In this document: positions 51,872 to 61,515 of the stretch, in pieces
Numbering within the stretch: the first letter of the stretch is position 1
Layout of the letters: every line of letters starts with the position of its first letter
DNA from: CAYNRA01 sp046293395
GTDB taxonomy: Bacteria; Bacteroidota; Bacteroidia; Cytophagales; Spirosomataceae
Direction of reading: 5' to 3'
Assembly: GCA_046293395.1 (NCBI GenBank)
Contig: JBKBOU010000001.1
Coordinates: 1 to 64,000, forward strand
DNA: 64,000 bases
The notes under the pieces: model-generated
Databases searched by the model: none
What the model was told of the DNA's origin: nothing
Seen by the model: the letters and a program-made list of their open reading frames with translations, nothing else
Made by a program: the position numbers and the translations under genes

Positions 51872-53014
51872 TTATGCTGTTGTTTTTTCATCGTTTATTT
51901 TCGGTATTCTTATGTTTTTTGGACTTACGATAACGTAGTTCGTTTTCTTCCCACTGTCCTCTGCTTTCAACATTTCTTTTGCGACTAAGTCTTGTAAGTC
52001 TCGCAAAGCTGTGTCTGTCGAGCATTTGGTAAGTTTCGCATAGGTTGATGTGCGTAAAAATCCCACTTCTTTCGTGTAATTATCATAAAGATAATTAATG
52101 ACAAGCCGTTGTCTTTCGTTCATGTTCGTTGCCCGGTGTCTGTCCCAAAAGTGTGCTTTATCCAAAATGATTTCCAAATTTTGTTCACTCGCCAGTAACG
52201 CTCTTTCAAAACAACCAAGAAACCATTCTACATATTTTGTGATATCCGATGTTCCTTTTTGTGTTTCTTCAATTATATTGTTGTACTGTTTATGCTCTTT
52301 GAAGATTTGGTTTGATAAACTATAGAAACGAATTTTACTATTATCGCTTTTAGCCAACCACATATCTAAAATTGCCCTCGCTATTCGTCCATTGCCATCA
52401 TCAAAAGGGTGAATGGTAACGAACCAAAAGTGAGCAATGATGGATTTTAGAACTAAGTCTAGCTTTGTATCACTGTTCAACCAATTTAAAAATTGTTCCA
52501 TTTCGTGTGAAACTCTGATGGCTGCTGGTGCTTCAAAATGTATTTTTTCCCTACCAAAACTGCCTGAAACTACCTTCATACCCCCTGAACGATATTTGGC
52601 AACATCTATTTGTTGATAACCACTGAAGCCTGTTTGAAAAAGTGAGTTATGCCAACCTAAAAGGCGTATTTCTGTGAGAGGTTTTTCGAAATTTTGTGTT
52701 GCATCTAAAATGACATCTACAATTCCTTCAATGTTTCGGGGTGTTTTTATAAAATCTGCATTTTCGATACCTAATTTTCGGGCGATAGACGAGCGAACTA
52801 GTTCAGGGTTTATAAATTCACCTTCAATTCTTGATGTATCAACAACATCTAAAATAAGCGATTCCAGAGTAGCACGCTCGATAAAATCGAAACCTAAATT
52901 TTCCATGCGACCCAATAAACGTCCTTGTAGATGCCTTACAGAAGCCAAGATGGGTGATAACCTGTCGTTATCCCAATAAAAGTTTGTCCAATTTTCTCTT
53001 TCGTGTATGTACAT
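51872..53014 (-). CDS. Fic-family protein (AMPylase-type, class II)
   Basis: 380 residues from the ATG at 53014, which opens the conserved MYIHERENWTNFYWDN; a TTG 48 bases upstream is less likely. The Fic motif HPFDDGNGRIAR is complete. An inhibitory-helix motif of the (S/T)xxxE(G/N) type is present upstream (DTSRIEGE), which makes it a class II Fic held inactive until relieved. A winged helix lies at the C-terminus (TKCSTDTALRDLQDLVAKEM). Such proteins transfer AMP to Ser, Thr or Tyr of targets. The target is unknown. Confidence 0.92.
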   Translation of the reverse strand: MYIHERENWTNFYWDNDRLSPILASVRHLQGRLLGRMENLGFDFIERATLESLILDVVDTSRIEGEFINPELVRSSIARKLGIENADFIKTPRNIEGIVDVILDATQNFEKPLTEIRLLGWHNSLFQTGFSGYQQIDVAKYRSGGMKVVSGSFGREKIHFEAPAAIRVSHEMEQFLNWLNSDTKLDLVLKSIIAHFWFVTIHPFDDGNGRIARAILDMWLAKSDNSKIRFYSLSNQIFKEHKQYNNIIEETQKGTSDITKYVEWFLGCFERALLASEQNLEIILDKAHFWDRHRATNMNERQRLVINYLYDNYTKEVGFLRTSTYAKLTKCSTDTALRDLQDLVAKEMLKAEDSGKKTNYVIVSPKNIRIPKINDEKTTA

Positions 53015-53207
53015 AATTAGCACCGCAAAGTATGCGGTAAAAGTACAGTTTTTATACCGCAAAGCAATTTTCTCCTTTCATAATTTTCTGCTATTGATTC
53101 GTTTCCTGCTTGCTAGTTTAATTTGTTATACGTGTGTTCAATGATTTATCGGCATACACGTTACCCCCCTAATTAAATCAATAATCAATTTAGTATTGGT
53201 ACATAAA

Positions 53208-53231
53208 AAAAGCCCTAAAAGTAGGGCTTTT
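53208..53231 (-). terminator. Rho-independent terminator of the nuo operon
   Basis: AAAAGCCCTA and TAGGGCTTTT form a perfect 10-bp stem with a 4-base loop. On the minus strand it is followed by a T-run. It begins 12 bases after the nuoJ stop, so transcription of nuoA-J ends here and does not enter the accessory region. The rest of 53015-53207 holds no gene; an inverted pair acgtgtg/catacacgt lies at about 53133-53160. Confidence 0.88.
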
Positions 53232-53242
53232 CAAAAATAGTC

Positions 53243-53773
53243 TTAGAAGTTTCGTTCTCCAGCTTCCCTTTTCCCAAGCATCACTGCCCCAACCATTGCG
53301 GCTAAAAACAGAATGGATACAAGCTCAAAAGGCAATAAATAATCTCTATATAATAACTGACCTAGATTCTCAATCATCCCCACTTGTGAGTTAAAACCCT
53401 CTTGGTTTACCACTTCGGTAGGCGCATTTCGCAAGGCAGCCAATAAAATGGTTCCTAAAGTAAGTCCGACAATCACAGCTGCTATAATGGTTGTTTTTTT
53501 ATTCAATTCATTGCTTCCACCGCTTCTCAAGTTCAGGAACATGATGACAAACAAGAAGAGAACCATGATTGCACCGGCATAAACGATAATATTTACGGCT
53601 GCTAGAAACTGTGCATTCAACAAAATGTAGTGTGCAGAAATAGAGAAAAAGGTAAGTATTAGATAGATAACGCTGTGAATTGGGTTCTTGGAAAAGATGG
53701 TTCCCAAAGCACCGAAAAGCGTCAATATAGATACTATAGAGAAAATGATGACGATATTATCAGGTAAGTTCAT
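53243..53773 (-). CDS. nuoJ: NADH-quinone oxidoreductase subunit J
   Basis: 176 residues from the ATG at 53773; the longer frame would overlap nuoI by 60 bases and lacks family similarity. Five membrane helices, including TLFGALGTIF, AAVNIIVYAGAIMVLFLFVI (the pi-bulge helix TM3 with Tyr-Ala-Gly-Ala) and LVSILFLAAMVGAVML. Membrane arm of complex I, next to subunits A, H and K. It is the last gene of the run; nuoK, L, M and N do not follow. Confidence 0.95.
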   Translation of the reverse strand: MNLPDNIVIIFSIVSILTLFGALGTIFSKNPIHSVIYLILTFFSISAHYILLNAQFLAAVNIIVYAGAIMVLFLFVIMFLNLRSGGSNELNKKTTIIAAVIVGLTLGTILLAALRNAPTEVVNQEGFNSQVGMIENLGQLLYRDYLLPFELVSILFLAAMVGAVMLGKREAGERNF

Positions 53774-53799
53774 TGTACGGGTCGTTTCTAAATGAAAAA

Positions 53800-54369
53800 T
53801 CAAGAATTTTGAGATGGATTTTCTTTGAGCCAATTCGCTTGCATCTCTTCTTTGGTCCAAGCCTCTCTGTTGTAACGATTATCCATGTCTTCAACCAATT
53901 GGTCTTTTCCATAAATAACTTGACTTCTGTCTGTAAATACAGGTACAAATTTGTCGTGACGGAGGTAGATTGCTTCTTTCGGACACGCTTCTTCACATAG
54001 ACCACAGAAAATACAACGAAGCATATTGATTTCGTACTGCGCTGCATATTTTTCCTCACGGTACATTTTTTCTTCGCCTTTCTGTCTTTCCGCTGCTACC
54101 ATAGAAATGGCTTCTGCCGGACAAGCAACGGCACAAAGTCCACAAGCTGTACAACGTTCTCTCCCTTGCTCATCTCTTTTTAGAATGTGATGACCCCGGA
54201 ACACAGGCCCTAAATAACGTTGTTGTTCAGGATAACGAATGGTTGCCTTTTTTGAAAAAAAGTGCTTAATCGTGATTCCAAGACCCGTCGCAATGCCAGG
54301 AAGATAACTTCTTTCGTACAGACTTAACTCTGTTTTATCCGTTTTTTTCGCTCTATTAGTAAGTTGCAT
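53800..54369 (-). CDS. nuoI: NADH-quinone oxidoreductase subunit I
   Basis: 189 residues. Two 4Fe-4S motifs: CTACGLCAVACP and CIFCGLCEEACP, which hold clusters N6a and N6b. An amphipathic N-terminal helix with PGIATGLGITIKHFF leans on the membrane. It passes electrons from the peripheral arm towards NuoB. It lies between nuoH and nuoJ in the standard order. Confidence 0.96.
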   Translation of the reverse strand: MQLTNRAKKTDKTELSLYERSYLPGIATGLGITIKHFFSKKATIRYPEQQRYLGPVFRGHHILKRDEQGRERCTACGLCAVACPAEAISMVAAERQKGEEKMYREEKYAAQYEINMLRCIFCGLCEEACPKEAIYLRHDKFVPVFTDRSQVIYGKDQLVEDMDNRYNREAWTKEEMQANWLKENPSQNS

Positions 54370-54386
54370 CTTTTTCGAGTAGTTAA

Positions 54387-55535
54387 TTAGCTTAATTTAA
54401 CTTGTGACTTTGGTTTTACAAATGGCCAAACAAGCGTAAGAACAGTTAAGAATACGGCAAGACCAATCCAGTTTCCGATAAGTGGTTTGCCAGAAAGCAT
54501 CGCTGCTGCCGTAATGACCATGTTGATAACAGCAAGTGGAATTAATCCTTTCCAACCCAATCCCATCAATTGGTCGTATCTGAAACGCGGCAATGTCCAA
54601 CGAACCCACATATAAAAGAAGATGAAGAAGGAAATTTTTGCAAAAAATACAAGAATACCAACAGCAGTAGCTGCGTTATGACCGCTAACTTCACCGAGTG
54701 AACCTACCAATTGTGCATAAACCCAGTCCATGCCAGGATAGTTGAATCCACCAAAATAGAGTGCTGCTATTACCGCTGAAGAGATAAACATATTTACGTA
54801 TTCCGAGAACAAATAAAGTCCAAGTTTCATGGAACTATATTCTGTGTGGTATCCAGCAACCAATTCGTTTTCTGATTCGGGTAAGTCGAAGGGTGTACGG
54901 TTACATTCTGCAAATGAGCAAGTCAAGAAAATAATGAAGCCCATGGGTTGGTAGAAGATATTCCAGTCACCACCGTGTTGGCTTAGCACAATCTCACGAA
55001 TGGATAGAGATTCGGACATCATGATAATCGCGATGATGGAGAGTCCCATAGCTAATTCGTAGCTGATGTTCTGTGATGCTGCCCGAATTGCTCCGTAGAG
55101 TGAATATTTGTTGTTGGACGACCAACCACCAATTAAAATTCCATATACTCCCAAAGAAACCACCCCGAATACCCAAAGTATCCCGATGTTCACCTCGATT
55201 CCTTGCACTTGAATTACTTCACCTGCAATTTTCAATGTATCCCCAAACGGAATTACCGCACTTGTCATCAGTGCTGTAAGCATGGCCAAACTTGGACCTA
55301 AGATGAATAAAAACTTGTCAGATTTTGCAGGGATAAATTCCTCTTTAAAAAATAATTTGCCCGCATCTGCTAACGGCTGTAATAATCCGAAAGGTCCTGC
55401 GTAATCAGGGCCAATTCTATCTTGAATGAATGCTGCAATTTTGCGCTCGAAATATGTTTCGTAAGCGGCAATTCCTAAAGAAATTGCAAACACAGCAATA
55501 ATGATGACGGTCTTTACTAAGAATACTGTTTCCAT
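54387..55535 (-). CDS. nuoH: NADH-quinone oxidoreductase subunit H
   Basis: 382 residues, about eight membrane helices. Family motifs: YFERKIAAFIQDRIGPDYAG (quinone-site loop), GILIGGWSSNNKYSLYGAIR, TPFDLPESENELVAGYHTEY and FFYMWVRWTLPRFRYDQLM. It forms the quinone channel at the junction of both arms of complex I. Between nuoG and nuoI, as usual. Confidence 0.96.
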   Translation of the reverse strand: METVFLVKTVIIIAVFAISLGIAAYETYFERKIAAFIQDRIGPDYAGPFGLLQPLADAGKLFFKEEFIPAKSDKFLFILGPSLAMLTALMTSAVIPFGDTLKIAGEVIQVQGIEVNIGILWVFGVVSLGVYGILIGGWSSNNKYSLYGAIRAASQNISYELAMGLSIIAIIMMSESLSIREIVLSQHGGDWNIFYQPMGFIIFLTCSFAECNRTPFDLPESENELVAGYHTEYSSMKLGLYLFSEYVNMFISSAVIAALYFGGFNYPGMDWVYAQLVGSLGEVSGHNAATAVGILVFFAKISFFIFFYMWVRWTLPRFRYDQLMGLGWKGLIPLAVINMVITAAAMLSGKPLIGNWIGLAVFLTVLTLVWPFVKPKSQVKLS

Positions 55536-55658
55536 TGTTTTTTAATATACGCTCTTTCAAAACCTCGTTTGAACTTTTTCGAATGAACGTTTCTGTTTAA
55601 TGACGGATACAAAATTTATTGCCTATTCTTTTCAATCAAAAGGCAAGGTTTTCAGTGA

Positions 55659-56747
55659 TTATTGAAGAAACTTCTGATTTTTTTCCATAAGTCCTTGGTA
55701 ATCTTCTGATGCTTTGATGTCTTCTAATTTGTTCAAATAAGGTCTGCTATCATCTATTTTTTTGAACTGACTTTCCGCTAACTTAACCGCAAATTCAGGT
55801 TTTTGGACTGTATTTGCCGCGTATTTATTGGCAGAAATGACAGAATGACGAACAATTTTCGAAGGCCCTTCGATTGTCCAATCGCTTGTTTTTTTCTTTT
55901 CGAATCGGCACGTATTGCAGATGAAGCTTTCTACTTCTCCCCATTGGTTCTTACGTGCAGTAACCCGGATCACTTCGTCGCCCTTGTACCATAATTGTAC
56001 TTTGCCACTGCATTTTTCACAATCGCAATGCGCATCTACTGGTTTTGTGAACCAAACTCTGTTTTTGAAACGATAGGTCTTATCCGTTAATGCACCAACC
56101 GGACATACGTCTATGACGTTACCAGAAAAATCATTGTCTATGGCTTGACCAATGTATGTACTGATTTCAGCGTGGTCGCCTCTGTGCATAACACCGTGTA
56201 CTCTCTTTTCTGTTAATTGATCTGCAGTATATACGCATCTATAACATAGAATACAGCGGTTCATGTGTAGTTGAACGTACGGGCCAATGTCTTCTTTCTC
56301 AAATGTTCTACGTTCTTCTTGGTAGCGTGTTGCCCCTGTTCCGTGTTCAAAAGAGAAATCTTGTAGATGGCACTCACCAGCTTGGTCGCACACTGGGCAA
56401 TCGAGCGGGTGATTGGCTAAAAGAAATTCTACGACCCCTTTTCGCGCTTCGACTACATCTGGATTTGTATAATTTTCAACTACCATTCCATCTTGGATTG
56501 GCGTTATACAAGATGCCACCAATTTTGGCATGGGTCTTGGGTCTCTTTCAGAACCTTGGGCTACCTTTACCAAACAAGCGCGGCATTTTCCGCCCGTTCC
56601 TTTGAGTGGTTCGTAGTAACACATAGCCGGAGGAGCGACTTCAGGTCCGATTTGTCGAGCTGCCTGCAAGATAGTTGTTCCCGCTGGAACCTCTATTGTC
56701 TTTCCGTCGATGGTTACTTTATGTAGTTGAGGGGATGTATTTTCCAT
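55659..56747 (-). CDS. nuoG: NADH-quinone oxidoreductase subunit G, short form
   Basis: 362 residues. An N-terminal 2Fe-2S domain (PAMCYYEP...GGKCRACLV), the His-Cys 4Fe-4S region (HPLDCPVCDQAGECHLQD) and a second 4Fe-4S motif (CILCYRCVY). The polypeptide stops soon after the beginning of the molybdopterin-oxidoreductase-like part, which is about 500 residues longer in many bacteria. The short form is complete here and its end is not frameshifted as far as I can see. 123 bases separate it from nuoH. Confidence 0.93.
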   Translation of the reverse strand: MENTSPQLHKVTIDGKTIEVPAGTTILQAARQIGPEVAPPAMCYYEPLKGTGGKCRACLVKVAQGSERDPRPMPKLVASCITPIQDGMVVENYTNPDVVEARKGVVEFLLANHPLDCPVCDQAGECHLQDFSFEHGTGATRYQEERRTFEKEDIGPYVQLHMNRCILCYRCVYTADQLTEKRVHGVMHRGDHAEISTYIGQAIDNDFSGNVIDVCPVGALTDKTYRFKNRVWFTKPVDAHCDCEKCSGKVQLWYKGDEVIRVTARKNQWGEVESFICNTCRFEKKKTSDWTIEGPSKIVRHSVISANKYAANTVQKPEFAVKLAESQFKKIDDSRPYLNKLEDIKASEDYQGLMEKNQKFLQ

Positions 56748-56765
56748 GATTTTTTATCTTTCAAA

Positions 56766-58115
56766 TTATGATATCACTGACAGACTTCCATGATAGATAG
56801 CACCTGGTTTAGTTGCTTCCAATGGGTGAGAAATGTGCCATTCAAACTCGTCTCTAAAATGTCTGATAGCACTTGCTACTGGCCATGCTGCTGCATCTCC
56901 GAGTGGGCAAATGGTATTTCCTTCGATTTTCTTAGCGACGTCAACAAGTAAATCTATATCTTGTGGAGTTCCTTTTCCTGTTTCTATTCGTTCCAATACT
57001 TTTGCCATCCAGCCTGTACCTTCTCTACACGGCGAGCATTGACCACATGATTCGTGTGCATAGAATTTGGCGAAATTCCATGTATTTCGAACAATACAAG
57101 TCGTTTCGTCCATAGCTATGAAACCTCCGGAGCCGAGCATGGTTCCTGTAGCAAAACCACCATCTGAAAGTCCTTCGTACGACATGACACGCGGTTCACC
57201 GTTGGCTGTTTTGAGTATTAAATGTGCAGGTAAAATAGGCACAGACGAACCACCAGCAACAACTGCTTTGAGCTGGTGTCCAGCCCGGATTCCACCTAAA
57301 TATTCGTCTGAATAGATAAATTCTTCAACCGGAAGACCTAACTCAATTTCGTAAACACCTGGATTTTTGATATGTCCTGAGGCCGAAATTAGTTTTGTAC
57401 CTGTACTTCTACCTACACCAACTGCTGCATAAGCATCGCCTCCATTATTGACAATCCAAGGAGTGGTAGCAATGGATTCTACGTTGTTTACTACGGTAGG
57501 GCATTGATACAGACCTTTTACAGCAGGGAAAGGGGGCTTGTTTCTTGGATTTCCTCTTTTCCCTTCCAATGATTCTAAAAGGGCAGTTTCTTCGCCACAA
57601 ATGTAGGCACCGCCACCTGGCTGAACTACAATTTCAAGATCATACCCTGTTCCTAAAATATTTTTACCCAAAAAACCATTTGCTTTTGCTTCTGCAATGG
57701 CTTTTTCGAGAATCCGGATGACGTACATAAGTTCGCCACGTACATAGATGAAAGACGTATTTGCACCCAATGCAAAACTCGACACAATCATCCCCTCGAT
57801 TAAAAGGTGCGGAATGTTTTTCATCAAGTAATGGTCTTTGAACGTTCCAGGTTCAGATTCATCTGCATTGCAAACAAGGTATCTTGGAACACCCTCGGGT
57901 TTTGCGAGGAAACTCCATTTCATACCCATCGGGAAACCAGCACCGCCACGTCCTCTAACACCTGATTTTTTTACTTCTTCGACAATCTCATCAGGTGTCA
58001 TTTTTTTCAATGCCTTTTCTACTGCATTGTATCCACCTAGTTTGCGATAAACTTCAAAGGTTTCAATCCCTTCTTGTCCAATGTGTTGTGTTAATATTTT
58101 AGTCGTATTTGCCAT
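56766..58115 (-). CDS. nuoF: NADH-quinone oxidoreductase subunit F
   Basis: 449 residues. GRGGAGFPMGMKWSFL and YLVCNADESEPGTFKD bind FMN and NADH; CGQCSPCREGTGWM and the later Cys in NTICPLGDA bind cluster N3. It accepts electrons from NADH and passes them to the chain. Directly upstream of nuoG with an 18-base gap. Confidence 0.97.
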   Translation of the reverse strand: MANTTKILTQHIGQEGIETFEVYRKLGGYNAVEKALKKMTPDEIVEEVKKSGVRGRGGAGFPMGMKWSFLAKPEGVPRYLVCNADESEPGTFKDHYLMKNIPHLLIEGMIVSSFALGANTSFIYVRGELMYVIRILEKAIAEAKANGFLGKNILGTGYDLEIVVQPGGGAYICGEETALLESLEGKRGNPRNKPPFPAVKGLYQCPTVVNNVESIATTPWIVNNGGDAYAAVGVGRSTGTKLISASGHIKNPGVYEIELGLPVEEFIYSDEYLGGIRAGHQLKAVVAGGSSVPILPAHLILKTANGEPRVMSYEGLSDGGFATGTMLGSGGFIAMDETTCIVRNTWNFAKFYAHESCGQCSPCREGTGWMAKVLERIETGKGTPQDIDLLVDVAKKIEGNTICPLGDAAAWPVASAIRHFRDEFEWHISHPLEATKPGAIYHGSLSVIS

Positions 58116-58175
58116 GTTGACTTTAGCTTCGTTTTATCCTTGTAAAACCTTGATTTTAAACTCGGTATGAAGAAT

Positions 58176-58673
58176 TTATTTGCTTAATTCTTCAATAATT
58201 TCATCTACTTTTTCATTGGTCAAATGAAGGTAGAATTTCTCGCGAATCTGGAAACAGGGCCCCCAACCGCAAGCAGCTAGACATTCAACTTGTTTCAGGG
58301 TAAACTTACCATCTTGTGTCGTTTCTCCTGTATGTATATTTAGTTTTTTCTGAAGGTGGTCATATACTTCTTCGCCACCCATCGTACAACAAGGACCCGT
58401 TCTACAGTATTCAATGACATGCTTTCCAACGGGTTCCAGGTGGAACATGGTGTAAAAGGTAGCTACTTCATACACTTCTACAGGCTCAATTTGTAATAAA
58501 CCAGCTACGTAGTCCATTGCCTGGCTACTAACCCAACCAAAATCTTCTTGTACAAGATGTAAGATAGGTAATAAAGCTGATTTTTGTTTTCCTTCAGGGT
58601 ATCTATGGATGATTTCCTTCACTTCTTCAAGACGAGCAGGAGAGAAGGAAATTGTTTCGAGTTCAGTCATCAT
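58176..58673 (-). CDS. nuoE: NADH-quinone oxidoreductase subunit E
   Basis: 165 residues with a thioredoxin-like C-terminal half. The 2Fe-2S (N1a) ligands lie in EYCRTGPCC and in VECLAACGWGPC. Helical N-terminus with HLVQEDFGWVSSQAMDYVAG. Peripheral arm, partner of NuoF. Confidence 0.96.
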   Translation of the reverse strand: MMTELETISFSPARLEEVKEIIHRYPEGKQKSALLPILHLVQEDFGWVSSQAMDYVAGLLQIEPVEVYEVATFYTMFHLEPVGKHVIEYCRTGPCCTMGGEEVYDHLQKKLNIHTGETTQDGKFTLKQVECLAACGWGPCFQIREKFYLHLTNEKVDEIIEELSK

Positions 58674-58704
58674 TATATGAAATTAAATGAATCTTTTTTA
58701 ATTT

Positions 58705-59946
58705 TTAAGCGTCTAATTCTCCAGCGATTACGTTCAAGCTACTCATGATAGCAACAGCATCTGAGATAGTTAAACCTTGACACATTTCAGAATAAGCTTG
58801 GTAATAAATGAAACAAGGTCTTCTGAAGTGCAAACGGAAAGGCGTTCTTCCTCCGTCACTGACAAGATAATAACCGATTTCTCCGTTTCCTCCCTCTACT
58901 GCGTGATAGACTTCACCAGCTGGCGCATCTATTTCACCCATTACAATTTTAAAGTGATAAATGAGTGCCTCCATATTGGAGTAAACATCTTTCTTTGGAG
59001 GTAAATAGTAATGGTCTTCGTTCGCGTAATAAGGTCCTTCTGGAAGATTTTCTATCGCCTGACGGATAATTTTAATGCTTTCCCACATCTCCATTCCGCG
59101 AACCATGAAACGGTCGTAGGTATCTCCGTTGTGTCCGACGGGAATATCAAACTCAAAGTCTTCATAGGAAGAATAAGGTTCCATGACACGCACGTCGTAG
59201 TCAACACCAGCTGCACGTAGATTTGGACCAGTGAAACCGTACTCCATAGCTCTTTTTGCTGTGATTGGTCCCACATTGACAGTACGATCCATGAAGATTC
59301 TATTTCTATTGAATAGTTCTTCGAACTCCTTCAAAACCTTGGGGAGCGAGTTATAAACCAAGTCTTTGATTTTAGCAATGGCAGTAGGAGATAAGTCACG
59401 CTCCATTCCTCCAATTCTACCCATGTTTGTTGTTAGACGTGCGCCACAGACCTCTTCGTATATTTCATAGATTTTTTCTCTTTCTTGAAATACATATAAA
59501 AATCCAGAGTAGGCGCCTGTATCTACACCAAGAATTGAATTACAGATGATGTGATCTGAGATTCGTGCAAGTTCCATCATAATGACACGAATGTACTGTG
59601 CTCTTTTCGGAACTTCAATTCCTAAAAGTTTTTCTACTGTCATGTGCCAGCCAAAATTATTAATTGGCGAAGAGCAGTAGTTCATTCGGTCTGTAAGCGT
59701 CGTAATCTGATAAAACGGTCTTCTTTCTGCTATTTTTTCAAAGGCTCTGTGGATGTACCCGACCGTTTGCTCACCCGAAACGATACGATCTCCATCCATT
59801 TGCAAAACATTTTGGAAAATTCCGTGTGTTGCAGGGTGTGTAGGTCCTAGATTTAGGGTAGTGAGTTCTCTGTCCTCAATGATTGGCGTATTCATAGCCA
59901 ACGCATCAGAGGTATTTTTTGCTATATTTGGAAGATTCTGTGTCAT
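58705..59946 (-). CDS. nuoD: NADH-quinone oxidoreductase subunit D
   Basis: 413 residues, 49 kDa-type subunit. Motifs: LNLGPTHPATHGIFQNVLQM (quinone-site His), GYIHRAFEKIAERRPFYQIT, IGGMERDLSPTAI and FRLHFRRPCFIYYQAYSEMC. With NuoB it forms the quinone-binding pocket. NuoC and NuoD are separate genes here. Confidence 0.97.
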   Translation of the reverse strand: MTQNLPNIAKNTSDALAMNTPIIEDRELTTLNLGPTHPATHGIFQNVLQMDGDRIVSGEQTVGYIHRAFEKIAERRPFYQITTLTDRMNYCSSPINNFGWHMTVEKLLGIEVPKRAQYIRVIMMELARISDHIICNSILGVDTGAYSGFLYVFQEREKIYEIYEEVCGARLTTNMGRIGGMERDLSPTAIAKIKDLVYNSLPKVLKEFEELFNRNRIFMDRTVNVGPITAKRAMEYGFTGPNLRAAGVDYDVRVMEPYSSYEDFEFDIPVGHNGDTYDRFMVRGMEMWESIKIIRQAIENLPEGPYYANEDHYYLPPKKDVYSNMEALIYHFKIVMGEIDAPAGEVYHAVEGGNGEIGYYLVSDGGRTPFRLHFRRPCFIYYQAYSEMCQGLTISDAVAIMSSLNVIAGELDA

Positions 59947-60004
59947 TTTTCCAGTTTTTTATCCTTTTGGATTACGTTGTTCTTCTCCTTATTTGTTGAT
60001 GAAT

Positions 60005-60502
60005 TTATCTACCAAAAAGGGCGTCAATTTTATCTTCACGGGTGGCATCCTCAAGCGGATACTCTTTCCTCATCGGGAAATAGTCCATCTCGTCAATATT
60101 TAAAATTCGTTTCAGATTTGGATGCCCGACGAAGTTAATTCCATAGAAATCAAATGTTTCTCTTTCCATCCAGTTTGCTCCTGCGTACAGGTTTACGGCA
60201 GTTGGAATGTTCAGGTCATTTTCAGACAAAAATACTTTGACACGAGTACGAATACCATTTTCGAAACTATGAAGATGATAGACTACACCGAACTCAGCAC
60301 CTTTATTGTCAGGGATGTGAATGCCCGTTATGTCTGTAATGAAATTAAATTTCAGAACGGGGCTAGTATAAAGATAGGTAAGGATGTCAATGATATTTTC
60401 ACGTTTTGTTGTGAAAGTGAGCATTCCGTTTGGTTCGGAAAGGTCAAAAACATTTTCTCCAAAATGTTCTACAATATCATTTACCAAATCTTGGTTTGTC
60501 AT
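60005..60502 (-). CDS. nuoC: NADH-quinone oxidoreductase subunit C
   Basis: 165 residues, 30 kDa-type subunit: FNFITDITGIHIPDNKG, FGVVYHLHSF, ANWMERETFDFYGINFVGHP and the end DYFPMRKEYPLEDATREDKI. Structural part of the peripheral arm next to NuoD. Confidence 0.96.
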   Translation of the reverse strand: MTNQDLVNDIVEHFGENVFDLSEPNGMLTFTTKRENIIDILTYLYTSPVLKFNFITDITGIHIPDNKGAEFGVVYHLHSFENGIRTRVKVFLSENDLNIPTAVNLYAGANWMERETFDFYGINFVGHPNLKRILNIDEMDYFPMRKEYPLEDATREDKIDALFGR

Positions 60503-60522
60503 AGGTAGTTTATTGTAAAAGG

Positions 60523-61071
60523 TTAGGATGTATGGATTTGATACGAGGCAAGAAGTGCTTTGTATTCTTCTGAGTCGCGGCGGCGAAGTGATTCGTTGCG
60601 TGCGATTTCTCTTACTTGAATGAGGCCGTCCAAAATCTGTTCAGGTCTTGGAGGGCAGCCTGGTACATATACATCGACAGGGATTACGCGGTCAATTCCT
60701 TGAAGAACAGAATATGTATCAAAAATCCCACCGCTTGAAGCACATGCACCAACAGCAATAACCCAGCGTGGTTCCGCCATTTGGAGATATACTTGTTTGA
60801 CAACGGGAGCCATTTTCTTTGCAATTGTACCCATAACCATTAGAAGGTCTGCTTGGCGTGGAGAGAAACTTGGTCTTTCCGAACCAAAGCGAGAAATGTC
60901 GTAGTGGGCACCCATAGTCGCCATGAACTCAATTCCACAACAAGATGTTGCGAAGGGCAGTGGCCAGAGAGAGTTACTTCTTGCTAATCCAATGACTGCA
61001 TCTAGTGAGGTTGCAAAAAAACCAGGGCCTTCGTGACCATCTGGTGCATTTACCATTTGTATATTACTCAT
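60523..61071 (-). CDS. nuoB: NADH-quinone oxidoreductase subunit B
   Basis: 182 residues. Cluster N2 ligands: the tandem Cys in ATSCCGIEFMAT, the Cys in GACASSGG and the Cys in VPGCPPRPEQI. It hands electrons to quinone. Between nuoA and nuoC with short gaps. Confidence 0.97.
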   Translation of the reverse strand: MSNIQMVNAPDGHEGPGFFATSLDAVIGLARSNSLWPLPFATSCCGIEFMATMGAHYDISRFGSERPSFSPRQADLLMVMGTIAKKMAPVVKQVYLQMAEPRWVIAVGACASSGGIFDTYSVLQGIDRVIPVDVYVPGCPPRPEQILDGLIQVREIARNESLRRRDSEEYKALLASYQIHTS

Positions 61072-61119
61072 TACCTTTTTCTTTTTTTAACCAATTGTGT
61101 GTGTGTGATGTTTCAGAAA

Positions 61120-61497
61120 TTAGTCTTGACGTTCCCAATCTAGCACGCCCTTGCGGATAACATAATAGAAACCAGCCATTAAGAGGGCAACAAAAACAAT
61201 CATTTCCATGAAGCCAAACCAGCCTAATTTCATGAAGTTAACAGCCCAAGGATACATGAAAATGATTTCAACGTCGAATAGTACAAATAATATGGCAATG
61301 AGGAAATAGCGGACAGATATAGGTGTACGTGCATCTCCTTGAGACTCAATACCACATTCAAATGGCTCATCTTTTTGGTTGCCTTTTATTTTTGGGCCTA
61401 AAAGGTGAGTTAAAGACATAGAAAAAATGATAAATCCAATGGCAGCGCCTAATTGGACTAATATCGGCAGATAGTCTGAGGGTAAGTGTTCTTTCAT
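61120..61497 (-). CDS. nuoA: NADH-quinone oxidoreductase subunit A
   Basis: 125 residues, three membrane helices. Conserved loop PFECGIESQGDARTPISVRY and the acidic helix LFDVEIIFMYPWA. First gene of the nuo run; a promoter fits in the 49 bases before it. Confidence 0.96.
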   Translation of the reverse strand: MKEHLPSDYLPILVQLGAAIGFIIFSMSLTHLLGPKIKGNQKDEPFECGIESQGDARTPISVRYFLIAILFVLFDVEIIFMYPWAVNFMKLGWFGFMEMIVFVALLMAGFYYVIRKGVLDWERQD

Positions 61498-61515
61498 TGG
61501 GTGTTAAAATTTACT

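Noticed and set aside
53774..53860. Upstream extension of nuoJ to 53860
   Set aside because: It would overlap nuoI by 60 bases and has no similarity to NuoJ; the ATG at 53773 begins the conserved membrane protein.
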